From Lingula anatina (taxonomy: Eukaryota; Brachiopoda; Lingulata; Lingulida; Lingulidae): a DNA stretch of 64,000 nucleotides. The notes under the pieces were generated by a model that was not told the DNA's origin, did no database searches, and saw nothing but the letters and a program-made list of their open reading frames with translations. The translations under genes were made by a program, and so were the position numbers. Positions 1 to 12,574 of this stretch are shown in pieces; position 1 is the stretch's first letter; the number at the start of each line of letters is the position of its first letter. The stretch is taken from positions 204,282 through 268,281 of the forward strand of contig NW_019775587.1 of assembly GCF_001039355.2 (NCBI RefSeq). The letters are read 5' to 3'.

Positions 1-2503
1 GGATAGAAAAACAAAGTCAGGCGATTTAGTCTATTGCATGATCCTTTACGAGCTATTGTAGACTGACTTTTAATGTGCAAGACACACGGGAGACTGATAT
101 CCAGGTTAAGAGACGAAAGTCATGTATTAGACCCTGGGAAACTAAAGAGGTTTTTTATTGCATGATAAAGAAACCGTTTAAGATTAAATCAGGTGTACTA
201 ATATGGAGAATGGGTACCTAAGCGCTCTTTATAGAACTGTTAAGAGTACCAGGAGTTGGTTTTGATTCATTGATGGTTTACTATTTTTATTATTATAATT
301 ATTTTGACAAGTATTTCCGTAGTGTAACAAAAGCTGTGTGAAGCCGAAATAAAAGCAGTGTGATAAAAAGGTGTTTTAAACAGGACATTTTATAGACAGA
401 ATAGAAAAAAAAAAGCATGACTTTCATCAACAATTCTGTCTCTGCCTATTGCTTGTGAAACTAGCAATTAAATTCATTTCAATTTGACAAGTTGGCCTCA
501 CCAAAGTTCAGAGAGTTCAGGAAGAAAATAATTAGTTTTAAGTGCGTCACTAATATCCGTTGCAAAGAATTATTCCTGGGAAACTCGTAAACAACTGAGG
601 TGGTATACGAGTTACTGATGCAGAGTTACTGATGCAGAGTTTGGACAAAAAGTAACACAATGATTTTTAATCTGGTGTTTGGAAAACTGATGAGGAAAAA
701 TTCTCTTTTATCGTATCACCCTGTCCATAATCTCCATGCCACCTACATACACTCAGTTACGACACACAATGATGGCCTTGTGCTAGGCCAAGATGTAGGA
801 GGAAAATGACAAACAACTGGTGGTACATGGTCTGAACATGTACTGTTTAAATTTTTCTCTTTGGCAAATTATGTAAATAAGTATATTTGATTCATTGAGA
901 GGAAGGAAAGAAAAAAAAATGCTCTCAACATGAGATCATAAACACCTCTTCTTTAAACTTATAGGTAGATTTTAGAGGTAATGAACCATTGCCTATTTGT
1001 TTCAATGTGCTAAAGTATCATGTTACCGCCAGGCTATTTTTGAAGTTGAATTTTTATCTGGGGGGTTTAAATATTGGCACGAGTTAAACACCGTCTGTGT
1101 TGTGCCGCTGTTGTTCCCCCAAGGCTGTCTGGTAGACCTGTTAGTGTGCTTTTGATTAAGAAGAGCGTGACCTGAAAAATTAGCATTCCCTTTACATTAT
1201 GCAGTGTCTGGCTAACTTGGGTAGACTGGTTTGAAAATGAGCATTGCTCATTGGAGCAGGCTGCCCTCACCCCTTTAGAAAAATATCAATATGCTATGCC
1301 TCCTGGGTACAAGCTGGAGTAAAAATATAGAAAATCCACAAAAGTTTGTGTAAGTGCGTGCCCTTCATGTTGCCATATTGATACTGAGTTACCTCAGGAG
1401 AGCGCCATCTGGTGATCGTCAAAAAACCCAGCTGTCAAAACTTGTGGTTGGGTTGTACATAGTAAAGTGTTTTCTCTAGCATCATTGATGTAACAGTTAG
1501 TTCATTGATAATCTGAACTTGTAAGTTTTCATTTTGTCTGTGTTAGTGGTGGGTCTGGCAGTTCTCCTTGTCTTGAATTTGTGGAATTGAAAAGTTTCTC
1601 TCTGTATTCAAATGGTGACTTGTGTGGGGTAAAATTGATACCAGACAGCAATATTTATAATCTTTGTGTACCTTTGTGCACTTATTGGGTCTTGAAGAAC
1701 AGACCTATGTTCTTTGTTTATGTGGATTTCCTGTTTGTAAAATATACCCTGCTATTTATGTGATAATAGGCTTGGAAGATTTTTCTCTGAGGCTAGAAAA
1801 TTTTTCTCTAATGATTAAAGAGACAGCTCAAAAATGGGAGAAGCTCATTGTATTATCAAAGAATTATGAGGTTTAGTTTTCCTTTCTCTAGGCAGTGTCT
1901 TAACATCTATGAAATTGTATTTTCACAATCCACACCTGGCTCCCCCCATGTTTATAATGTTTTATAACTGAGGTCAGTTCAGGTGAACATAGGTGAGCTA
2001 TTCTTATATTACAAGGTGACCTTTGGATTAACACTGTGTTCAATGAGATGTGTTTAATGGCAGATGAAATAAAACGAGTTGTAATGGAAAGGGCATCTCC
2101 AGTCAGAAGACTTTCATTTTTTTGTCATCTATCTCACAAGTAATATGAATCTGTACTTACTCACATGTACATACACAAGGATGTCCTCAAACTCTACATA
2201 AATGTATTGAACTTTGTTACATTTTAGTATAATGATTTAAAACATTTTCAATGATACAGTATTATTTTCTTTATATTCTGAGTGATTTAAAAATTTCAAC
2301 TTTAGCAGAAATATTTATTTTTTCTGTAGTAAAAAGAGATGTGTATAACAATGTGAGGAGAAAAAAATTGAAAAATTTAACCAAAATGAACTAATTATAT
2401 ATGATAATAAAAATTTAACTACCAACCTAATGGACATTTTTCCCAAATGAACTAAGTAAGTGGTGTCTGACAGTACATCATGCAATTCTCATCCATATTT
2501 CAG
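1..2503 (+). other. intronic/upstream sequence before first visible calsyntenin exon
   Basis: No exon could be supported here. The first recognisable exon (2504) opens in codon phase 1, so at least one upstream exon exists, and this stretch is most simply part of a large calsyntenin intron. The signal peptide, first cadherin repeat and part of the second are therefore outside the window. The short ORFs present show no cadherin motifs. Confidence 0.6.
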
Positions 2504-3944
2504 GGGTGATCTTCAACACGGCTAAGCTGAATGCCTCCATCGTGAGCAACTACATGCTGAAGGTGAAGGCAGTGGACTGTGGAGAGAAAATGTCAGAGTC
2601 CGTCCTCGTCAACATCAAAGTGAAGCCCACCTGTAAAGTGGGATGGACAGGTAATGAGAGAGAGAGAGAGAGAAAGAGAGAAGGGGGGGTGAAGACAAAG
2701 AAACGAGATGAAAGGATGGAGAAATGACTATGTAAAATGGGTGGCTTACTCAAATCATTTTCTTATTATGAATATGTAAAAACCATGCTTTTATAATATA
2801 ATTGGGCAATATAAATGATTAGGCCATTTTCTCTTTTACTGACTTAATGATGTCTAATGGGATTTTAGACTGGAAAAAAACAGCATTCAAGCATAGAACA
2901 CTGTATGCATTAAACATGCATTGCAAATTTTTTAGACAAAAAAAAAAGAAAAAAAAAGCAGTCAAGCGGTAGAACACTGTATGCTTTAAACATGCATTCT
3001 AAATTATTTTCCAGGCATCAGCGACCGTATCGAATACATGCCAAACAGCGGCAGAAAGATGCTTTTCGAGAAGGCGGAATTCTCCACATGTGACATTCCG
3101 TGCAAGGAGGAGAGGCTGTCGGTGAAGGTCAAGCTGCAAACTGACCACATCGGCAAGGGGTGTGATAGAGACACATACTCTGTGAAATCACAGAGGAAAT
3201 TGTGTGGTAAGTATGGCCTTGTATGGTGCCTGTAGAGGTGTTTAACCTCAAGATGAGAGAGAGAGAGAGAGAGAGAGAGAAATTACAGTACCAGGGACTG
3301 ATCCAGAGATATTTTCTTACTGTCTTTCAAATTATCTTTGTTGATCTATCCTCCATTTTTGACCAGAAAAAAATTAGATACTCATCAATGAAAGCTTGAA
3401 AATATGGAAGTTCCAGAAGACGGCCTCTATCCGCCCCTGAGGACAATACATATTGTCAAGTTACTGTTGTTTGAAAGTGCGTGGTAAGATTCTCCCAACT
3501 CGACCTTCCTTTTTGCAATTACTCTGTTGCATGCTAGTCTTGGTCAGCCTATGGTGTTTACAGACCTGGCAATTGATTACTGGTCTTTTGTGACAAGTCA
3601 GGAAATTCCTGGAAATAGGATTCCACCTCTTCACTGATGACTTGCAGTTGAAGTCACAACAGGACCAATTTAGACTGAATTTTAAAATGACATCACCAGG
3701 TGATGAAATTTGTTTTTGATCCCAGGTTCAGAAAAGATGCCTAAGTATTCTGAGCATGGGGTAGTGTCATTTGGTACATTTGTGGTGGAATCAGTTCGTG
3801 TTGTGAATGGTGATGAAGCTTTGACCATCTCCAGCAAAAAAAAAAAAAAAAAACATCTTTCCAGAAACATTCCAGGAATTCTACAGTTGGTTTGTGCTTG
3901 TACACACATGCATGCACACATGCATGTGCTTGTAGATGCGTACG

Positions 3945-3978
<34 letters not shown>

Positions 3979-6900
3979 TTGTAATTCAAACCATCCACCT
4001 CCTAGAGTTTGTCTTTATTTGGGTTTAGTTTACCCCATGTTCTACCTGCCCCTCCCCCCTCCCCCTCCTCCCCTTCCCTTTAACCTTAAGTAAGACAGTT
4101 GTGAATACAGGTTGGGAATTGCCACAAAAAATTTAATTATTTCTGTTTGATGTATGAACAGACAAATTCCAAGTAACAGTCAGAGGCAGGGACAGAACTT
4201 TGTGATCTATGGAATCTGCATTGATGAATGTGATAGGTTGCCTTGTGAAATTTCAGGAGAGACAGAGGTATGTGTTTTACCAGTTGTCTTGTCTAGGTCA
4301 GGTAACTTAATGAAATTTCCAGGTTTTGTCCTGCTTTTGTGTCCTTAATCGATAAGATCCAAGGTCAGGAGGAGTAAATCAATTGTAGAGTGTCTGGGTC
4401 AGATCTTCTTCCCTGAACTCGTCTTCCTTGTTGCTTGTAAGGGTTTGGTGTTTCATGACATTTCATGGTCAAACATTTACTGACTTGATAGTGGTATCTG
4501 AAATATACCATTGTCTCCCTATAGATCCTGTGCAAATATGCTACTCAAGTTTGGAATCGAAGTGAAATTGGTTTCTCTCAAAATGGTTTTAATTTGTTTT
4601 GAAAAAGTCAAATCAGCCCTGTTTTGTTTAGCAGATTCAAGTCAGTTTTGGCATTTGGTTAAATTGACGAGTGTTAGCGCCACGCCAAACTTGGTTCTTT
4701 TACATCCCCTGTCCGTCCAAGTGGTGAAGCACTGCCCCTTATCACCACAGTGTGAGAAGTTCTGGTTAGAGTACAAAGGTCAGTTGGGAGGAAATCCTGG
4801 ATACTTTGATGTCCAGTGAGCACCTGTGTGGGGTGTTTAATATCCTCTTTGATCTTCTTGTCGATCTTCTTGTCAGAGTCGCGGAAGCATTAAGTGTGAA
4901 TGCCACACAAGATGAGTTACCTGTCAGTATGATTGGGAGGTTTTTTTTTTTTTTTTTTTAGAAGATGGATTGTTTATAATATTAGATATGTTCAAAGATA
5001 TTGGATTATTAAGTGTGATGTAGAAGGCTTTCCTGGAAGAGCAGCGATGAAAACACCTGCTTGGATACTGTGCTTTTAAGCTTGTCTTCTTGATTCTTTT
5101 TCTGGGAATGTGTCCAGATAATCTTGGAAGATTTTTTTCACCTGCTATGTTTTCTTGGAATGTCCCCAGTTTCTGTTGTTGATGGACTGGATGCCGTATT
5201 CTTGTTTTCTAATTAAATGTTGCATAGAATTGCATTCTTGGGTATTCAGTTGCACAACAATGAAAAAAACCATGAAATTTCTTGGAAAGGAAACTCTATT
5301 AATTTGTTGACGCTGTTGGGAAAGGTCAGGTTTTTAATTTTAACTTGGTCCTATTTAGTTCACTTAAGATATTGCCTGGGTGAAAAAAAATGATAAAGGA
5401 TGTTGACTTCAAAGACAGGGTTCCTTGAATGAAAGTCTTCTGAGAAATTTGGAAGCTTGACCTTAATATGGACAATGGGATTTGTGTTCTAAGAAAAAAA
5501 AAAAATATGTGGTGTTCCTAAGAAAAGATTTCACCAACTGGGTGTTTCTTTTTCAGCAGTTGTCTACACTGATTAAAAAATTGTGAAAGAAAACTTTTTC
5601 ATTAAGTAACAGTGAGTTGTTTTTGTTTTGCTGCAGGGTGAACTTGGAATATATTGTCATCTGTGTCACAACCAGGCTTTGGAAAAATTTATTCCTGGTC
5701 ACCTATTGACATGCTTAGTGCATTTAGATAGAATCATAATTTTGAGTGAAAAAAAGAAAGTTTTATCTTATTGTTTACTTATTTTAATTGAAAAAATAAA
5801 AAAAGTATCACCATTAGAAAGTATTTGGATGGAGATTTAGTTTCTCTGATCTTCCCTTTTCAGCCAGGGCTAACTGTTACTCATAACACATGAATTTCTG
5901 GGCCTAGATTACTTAATAATCCTTTTACTTTTGCCTTCCTCTTCCAAGGTGCAAACACCAATGCTGTGGACCTTCTGCCCCCTGCCTCCATGGGCGAGTC
6001 TTGGACCAAGAACCTCCCGACAGACGACGGCAACGAAGGAGACCAGATCAATGCTTTCGATGGTGCCACTAATGCCGCCGAGGTACCCAGCGGCAAGTTC
6101 AACCACACGCTGAGTGAGCACTTCACCATTATGACGTGGATGAAACATCAGAGGAATCCTCTGGAAAGTGGCATCAAGGAGCACATCTTGTGTAACAGTG
6201 ATGGGGAAAGTAAGTACACGGGGCACTTGTGGTGTATTGTTGGATGTAAAGAGCTGATATGGAATTGATTTAGTTATGTTTTAAGAAGACTAAGGGGTTG
6301 AAATCTCCACTGGGATATTTTGTGTTGATTTTATGATTAACAGTTATTTTTGGAAATGTGTAATTTCAGTTTGCTTGTTATTGTTTTAAAGAATTTAGAA
6401 ATAAAGAACCATGATTACCAGGACCCCTCTGATAAAATGCAGAGAGGCCTTTTGCAGGCTTCTCTTCAAATGCGCACACGGGTATGCATGCATGTGCGCG
6501 CACACACCAACACATACAACAACAACTTTACTCATAATTAAGGAAACAATTTAGATGTAGGCTGATTTAAAACTGTACTTAACAAAAATTTGAAGGAATA
6601 AGCCCAAAAAAAAAAAAAAAAAAATCCAAAACTGTATAAGTACTTTTCAAATTAAAAGGGCTTCTCCATCATGTCAGCTAAAAGAAGTCGGGTGTACTTA
6701 AAAAACAACTGCTTCTGAGAGAACTGCCTCTCATGGACCTCTGTCTGTATTCCATAGGTGTCCTTTCTGCATCTCATTCAGTACAATACAACATTCCCTC
6801 TCATGGCTTTTTTCAGTCGATTACACCTCACCATCGGAAGGTACGTTCTGGTCTGAGTGCAGATTGCATTGCCCGGTCACAGCGTTAACCCTTCAATAGT

Positions 6901-9900
6901 TCATTACCCTAACCCATGCCTTTTAGTCTCAGCATGTGTTTGAGACTCTAATGCCTGTGTGCTGTCTTGACGTCGAGCTTTGGCAGAAGCTTTGAGTTGT
7001 CAAACCTGGGCACTAAAATATGGAGAATTGATTTGAGAGGAACTATTTTGATGAAGTGCCCAGTTTAGACTGTCACAAGTTGGGATATAGAAAGTGTGGA
7101 AATTACAAAATGGCGTAGCCTCTGCAGGGAAAGAAAATCAATTACAGCATGAATTGAATTAAGATGTGAAAGTATGACCTAAAAGAAAAAAAATGTTTAA
7201 TTTGAGGTCATGTACTTCAAAAGAATGGTGACTGTAGCATGAAGTAACGTTTGGTTTTGTAACATGAGAAGCTAGAAGCTGAGCATGCTTTGAAGAGAGG
7301 TTTTGACAGCACGGCAGAAAGTCTGACAGCATGGTTTGAGGTTAGGATGAAGATTTGTTAAACACATTATGTGAGCATGAGTTGATTTCACAAGAGAATA
7401 CTGACAGAAAAAGCATGACTGCAGTAGGTCTGAAGCATTGTTAATGCAACAGGAGTGAGTCCAAGGTTAAAGCTTGCACACTAGCGACATCTGGTAGCAC
7501 AAATTAGAGTAAAGACAAGCATGATTTTAGGCAGTGAAAAAGTGGATGCCTGCTTGAGGCCTCATAAAGCATCACTTCTTACTGAAAGAAAAATACCACT
7601 CTCACTGTTTTTTTGGATTTGGTGTAAATGTAATTAAATTAGTTGATGATGAAGGTCCATTTTTAAAAGCTTTCTTTTATATTACTTCTCACAGGGAGAA
7701 AAGCGAACAAGGCCACGAAGGCACCTCTTGGTTATAGTCTGCAGTGTTGTGCTCGTTTAATCCTTCAGTGAAAGTAATGTAAAAAGCTTGTGAAACTCAA
7801 TAAATTTTACCAGTTTCTCTAGCACAATAATTTAAAGCTTGAAACAGTTTGGGATCAAAATGACCCCCTTCCTAAGTAAAAAAAAGTTTTTGAGAATATC
7901 CTGTTATCTTACAGCACTGACAAAAATATTTTCATCTCCACTTTTTTTTTCCAGACATGAACCGCCACCATTACGCCCTGTACTTACACAACTGCAAGCT
8001 GGTGCTTCTTCTCCGCAAGGAGGCAGGCAACGACCTGAACAAGTTCAGTCCAGCTGAGTGGCGCTGGAACCTTCCAGAAGTCTGCGATGGAAACTGGCAT
8101 CACTACGCCATTAGTATCGATTTCCCACAGGTAGGTGGCAATAGTAGTCTTGATGGGAGCCAATTTTGACCACATTACAGTGTTCAAATGGTGAATCAAA
8201 TGGTGAATTATATGACACTTATTATTTTTTCGCAGTGGCATTATGTTGAATTATGTCTGTAAGACCGTGTTCCTTGAAAGTGCAGAGGCATTTGATAGAT
8301 TAGACTGACAGTTCCTGACCCTGATTTATATTAAAGTTAAGTATAGATTTTGATGCATTTAGAATAACAAACATTACCCATGACTTTCACATGTTCCAGG
8401 TCCGTCTGTATGTGGATGGTAACATGTTTGTGGCTACCCATGAGAACTCTGAGGTCATTGAAGACTGGCCCCTACACCCAACACACATCCATTTTACTAG
8501 ACTGGTCATTGGAGCTTGTTACCAAGGTAAGGCACATAAAATTTTTGTCAGATGAACACTCATTACTGGGGCAATGCATAGTGTTAATGTTGGGATGTGT
8601 ATTTGGCTTACGTCTTGTAAAAGGTGGTGAAGGAAAAATAATTTAGTACACGGTTGGTGGTGCAAAGACAGACGGCACTGGAAGTCTCATGTGATGCCTG
8701 ATATTTGCCACATCTCACAGAGAGGATTAACTTTAAAAAATGAATGTATTTTAGTTTAATTGTTTAGTGTATGTGAAGAAACTGAAAAATCCATCTAAAA
8801 GAATCTTACATAAATAAAAAAAGAAAAATGACAAAAAAAAAAAAAAATGAACAGTTACAAATCAGAGAGCAATTGCCAAACTTGAACCTTTCAGCGGGCA
8901 AACACAAGCTAGGCCAGTTTTTCAAGGGCTACCTGGCCCACTTGTCCATCCTGAGGGGAGAGACCGAGAAAGACAATGTGATCAAGTGCATGAACAACTG
9001 CCAAGAGAAGCTGGAGTTCCACGCCATGGACCAGGTTAATACTGGAATGGTGAGTAGGCTTGTCTTGAAGTGACATCTATAGATGGGGTTGAGATTAATA
9101 AGTGGGTGTGTGTCATAGTGACATCTAAGGGCATTTCCCAGAGCTTTTAGATCGATCTATCCCTGCGGGGAGTCTCACTAGATTACTGTCAGATAATCTG
9201 GCTGAAATGTCCGTCCCGCCTACTACAAGCTGTAAGGGGGTAATTAACTTTCGTGCCCGCTTGGCTGACAGCTATTTAGAGTGAACCCCCAGGGAGTTAG
9301 GTCGATCTAAAGTAGATCGATCTAATCTCTGGGAATGGGGTCTAAGGATGGGTTTAGGGAGCAGTTGTTTGCTAAATAGCACCTTTTTGGACACAGAATT
9401 TCAATGTTTCATAAAATTCTGGGTCTGTCATAAACAATTCATAATGTTAAATATACAGTTAATCTTTTTCTTTTGTTTTATTTATTTATTCATTCATGTT
9501 TTTTTTTCAGTCTATCTCCTTCAACAGTGAGATGTCTGAGATCACAGTCACAGGTCACGACAGCGAGGAGGTAGATACGGTTGTCAGGCAGATTGGCTAT
9601 GTCAACGCCAGAGCTTTCCCCACAGTGGGCAGGCGTAACCTGGAGATCACCTCCAGCGTCAGGTACTGAGAACTGAGAACTTTATTTACGCGGTGTAACT
9701 ACAGTGATGATAGTTCTGGAATAATAATAGAGTAATGATCTTGAGAGTAATATGGATCGTGTCTATTATTAATGCTATCCTCAGCTTTTGAGGCTAAATA
9801 TATAAGTTTAGTCACATGGTGATGTAAAAAAATGAAAATACTTATATTATAATAATAATAATAATAATAATCTTTATGATAATAATGAATATGCCTATTG

Positions 9901-10635
9901 TTCCTATCCTCCTCAGCTGTTCAAGCTACAAGAAGATCAACATCCCCTCTGTCCAGACTTACATCATGGTGGTGGAGACAGAAAGCCCCACAATCACCAT
10001 CAGCGGCACTGGTCACCTCATCAGACCCATGACTGACCTGGCTGAGGGGGTGGCCATTTTCCAGGGTCTCTCTATCGTCAGTAAGGCAGAGGACGGAGAG
10101 GATGAGAATGAGGTTCACGAGCACCCTAAGCTGATGGAACGTAAGTGGGGCTCTGGTGTTGCAATTTTTGTAATTTTTTGTCTTCTTTGGAGTTTGTTTA
10201 ATTTGCATCATTGTTTTACGTAATTTTTGCGTTCTTTAAGACTGAATCAAGGTTTTTGTAGACGTAGGACCAATAAAGACCAGAAATCCACTAGACTGAT
10301 GTGTTTGGTGCTCAGTCATCAAAAATCTTAAAGTAAATTTTGAACAATGGCATTGAGCTGCAGACAGAAAAGAAAACAAAGTTAACGTAAAGATAAGTGA
10401 GCAAAGCATTTAGCCAGCCAATTGACCATCAATCAAGATAATTTCTGTCTGTTTGCTGTAGAAGACACCAAACCCACCGGTGCCATGGTGAACCTGGATA
10501 TGTGCACCATCACAGCCAATCCACCACTAGATGTCAGCACTGAGAGTCTCACTCTGCCAGCCAATCAAATCCAACATCTGCAGCTGGAGCACAAGATGGA
10601 TGCCAACTCTGTGGTAATTTCTGGTAAGTTTTCAT

Positions 10636-10666
<31 letters not shown>

Positions 10667-12229
10667 TTTTGCCTTCTTCCGTCTTCTGTTTTGGAATTAA
10701 AAATTTATGATTCTTGAACTGTTTTTGTAGACATCAAATGGTTGGTGGAAGGTATCTGAGTATGAAGCAGTGGATTTAGGCAGTTTTGAACTGAATGTGA
10801 TTTTGTAAAGAATGAAGCTGGGATGTCATTATGACAGTGCATAGGAAGGATTTTTAACAAGTAAGGCTAGTAATGATTTTCAAAATTGTTTATAGGCGCA
10901 GACCTGATTTCCAACTACCAGGCAATTCTTCATGGTGTGAAGTACGCAAACTCTGGCAGCAGCATGCGACCACGTGCTTTTGTTGTGCAGTGTTCTGAGA
11001 TGAACGGCAGATTTGTCAGCAATAAGTTCAAAGTACAGGTATGTAATTATACAATGTGAATCATGGGGAAATGAAAAAAATATTTTTTCAAAAAGACTTC
11101 ATAAAAAGGCATGCTCAAGCACTTGCCACCTACAGGAATGATTATCTCCGCCAAGAAGGTTGTTTTCACCCTTGTTTGTTTGTTTGTCTGTCATCAACAT
11201 AACTCAAAAAGTTATGGACCGATTTTGATGAAATTTCCAGGAACTGGACCGATTTTGATGAAATTTTCAGGAACTGTCAGAAGTGGGCCAAGGAAGAGAT
11301 TATTAGGTTTTGGTGGTGATCCAGATCAGTAATCAATCAATAATCAATAATAATAAAAAATCACTACCTTGGCAGAGGTCTGCTCTCTCAGAGTGCTTTT
11401 CTCGTTTGATATCCATTGGTGTGGGGAACCCGTTTAATGTTACTGGCATGAATGAAATTAGATTTGTAGATAATTCACAGAAGAATTTTAAAAAAATTGT
11501 GAAATTGGATAACTGTTAAGAATAAACAATATCATTAGATAGTTCACTCAGATTTGCACTGAATCCTCTTCAGATTGAAGGCAGCCACAAACAGCAGGCT
11601 GTGGTTCATGAGAACCAGGCCCATGCCATGAGTGACAAGGTTTATGCCCATCACAACAGCATTCAGGACTCCAAGGGTAGAGACATGAACCTGGAGGAGA
11701 GAACCAACACAGTTGCCAGTGTCTCTGGGCATGCCAGTAAGTCAAAAGAAAGATTTATTAAGAAATAAAGTGATTTTGTTTTTAGGCTGGTTAAAAGGAG
11801 GAAAGTCTTTGGGTGTTTGAGACCAATATGTTGCACTCAACTTAGAGATTTCAACTTTTGGCCCACCTCAATTGAAGATGAATATAGATAGCTGTTGTCC
11901 ACAGAAAAGAGGTCACATTTTTTTAACATTCTTCAAATGTCATTTGTCATGGATAAGCATTCAGGATAGACTTTTTATACACATTTTATTCCTGTATTGA
12001 AAACATTGTGCTGACAGAACTGTATTGATTTTGCAGATGCAGGGATCGTGGTCATCATCGTGATCTGCGTTGGGTTCCTGATGTTCATGATTGTGTTAGG
12101 TGTGATCAGGATCAGAGCACAGCACAACCAGCACAATGTGGTGAAAGTGGAGGAGAACCCAGAGATGGAGTGGGACAACTCTGCCCTCAGTATCACCGTG
12201 AACCCCATGGAGAGTGAGGTGAGGAACCA

Positions 12230-12265
<36 letters not shown>

Positions 12266-12574
12266 ATATTTATGTGGTTTCTTAGTTCATTCACCCACAT
12301 ACATATTTTTGCCTATTAGATACCTTTTTGCATCAAGTTTCTATATTCATTATTAAAAGTATTTAAAAAATACAACTTGAAAATGTTTTATTTGGATTTG
12401 CAGGGTTTAGACTTTGAAGATGACCATGTGATGGTCCACGGTAACCAGGGAGAAGACAGCGATAGCGATGACGATATTAGCAGCTACCACGACGAGCTGG
12501 AGAGCTCTGAAGACGAGTCTGAAAAAGTAAAAGATCGTGAACTTGAGTGGGACGACTCCACACTCACATTTTGA
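2504..12574 (+). CDS. CLSTN1: calsyntenin (alcadein), C-terminal 13 exons, 5' partial
   Basis: Type I membrane protein of the cadherin superfamily that acts as a kinesin-1 cargo adaptor and synaptic organiser. Coding exons: 2504-2650, 3015-3206, 5949-6209, 7955-8130, 8400-8526, 8895-9049, 9511-9662, 9917-10140, 10462-10623, 10896-11038, 11574-11736, 12037-12218 and 12404-12574 (stop TGA). All junctions are GT-AG and every phase matches its neighbour, giving about 750 codons. Exon 1 holds the end of a cadherin repeat (SNYMLKVKAVDCG, then VKPTCKVGWTG). Exons 3-6 encode the LNS/laminin-G-like domain (FTIMTWMKH, GNWHHYAISIDFPQVRLYVDG, FFKGYLAHLSILRG). Exon 12 carries the transmembrane helix (IVVIIVICVGFLMFMIVLGV), the first kinesin-light-chain motif EMEWDNSAL and an NPME site of the type bound by X11/Mint. 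The last exon has an acidic stretch and ends in the second motif, LEWDDSTLTF. Vertebrate calsyntenins are about 950-980 aa, so about 220 N-terminal residues are missing. The paralogue label is inferred from LZIC/MTHFR linkage; invertebrates usually have one calsyntenin. Confidence 0.95.
2656..2680. repeat. (GA)n microsatellite at intron start
   Basis: A purine GA run begins six bases after the donor site of the first visible calsyntenin exon. A second, pure (GA)13 run lies at 3255-3280, also close to a donor site. Confidence 0.9.
3255..3280. repeat. (GA)n microsatellite
   Basis: Uninterrupted GA dinucleotide run in the calsyntenin intron 3207-5948. Confidence 0.9.
3943..3978. repeat. (CG)n(CA)n compound microsatellite
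   Basis: A CG run passes directly into a CA run in a calsyntenin intron. ORFs on both strands here are artefacts of the repeat. Confidence 0.9.
6210..7954 (+). other. calsyntenin intron, 1.7 kb
   Basis: Flanked by GTAAGT and CCAG. No exon or mobile element identified; one poly-A run near 6605-6623. Confidence 0.8.
9131..9340. mobile_element. 210-bp MITE with inverted ends and probable target-site duplication
   Basis: Lies in the calsyntenin intron 9050-9510. The left end (9133-9159: TTCCCAGAG, then TTAGATCGATCTA) is the imperfect reverse complement of the right end (9313-9336). The 7-mer TCTAAGG flanks both sides (9124-9130 and 9341-9347), as expected of a target-site duplication. The interior has no coding capacity. 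A 7-8 bp duplication would fit a hAT-type transposase source, but the family is not assigned. Confidence 0.65.
10634..10668. repeat. (TTTA)n microsatellite
   Basis: Tetranucleotide run about 10 bases into the intron after exon 10462-10623. Confidence 0.9.
11108..11332 (+). repeat. dispersed repeat fragment in calsyntenin intron
   Basis: Contains the string CTCCGCCAAGAAGGTTGTTT, a GTTTGTTTGT stretch, AAAGTTATGGACCGATTTTG and a GGTGGTGATCC end. From general knowledge this resembles a repeat found in high copy in many marine animal genomes, probably a retroposon tail. It has an internal ~30-bp duplication of the ACCGATTTTGATGAAATTT module at about 11218-11276. No ORF of its own; family not assigned. 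Confidence 0.5.
12231..12263. repeat. (CT)n microsatellite
   Basis: CT run 12 bases after the donor site of the transmembrane exon of calsyntenin. Confidence 0.9.

Larger units (their letters stand above)
3207..5948 (+). other. calsyntenin intron, 2.7 kb
   Basis: Starts GTAAGT and ends CAAG before the LNS exon. It holds simple repeats and T/A homopolymers. No exon or recognisable transposon was seen. Confidence 0.8.

Noticed and set aside
3682-4093. Overlapping ORFs of 85-127 codons on both strands
   Set aside because: They run through the CG/CA microsatellite and poly-A tract in a calsyntenin intron and have low-complexity products.
5628-5840. 70-codon ORF in a calsyntenin intron
   Set aside because: Biased Lys/Ile/Leu composition, no calsyntenin similarity, and adding it would break the matching splice phases.
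9119-9347. Considered as a structured RNA because of GATCGATC stems
   Set aside because: The flanking 7-bp duplication and intronic position fit a MITE better.
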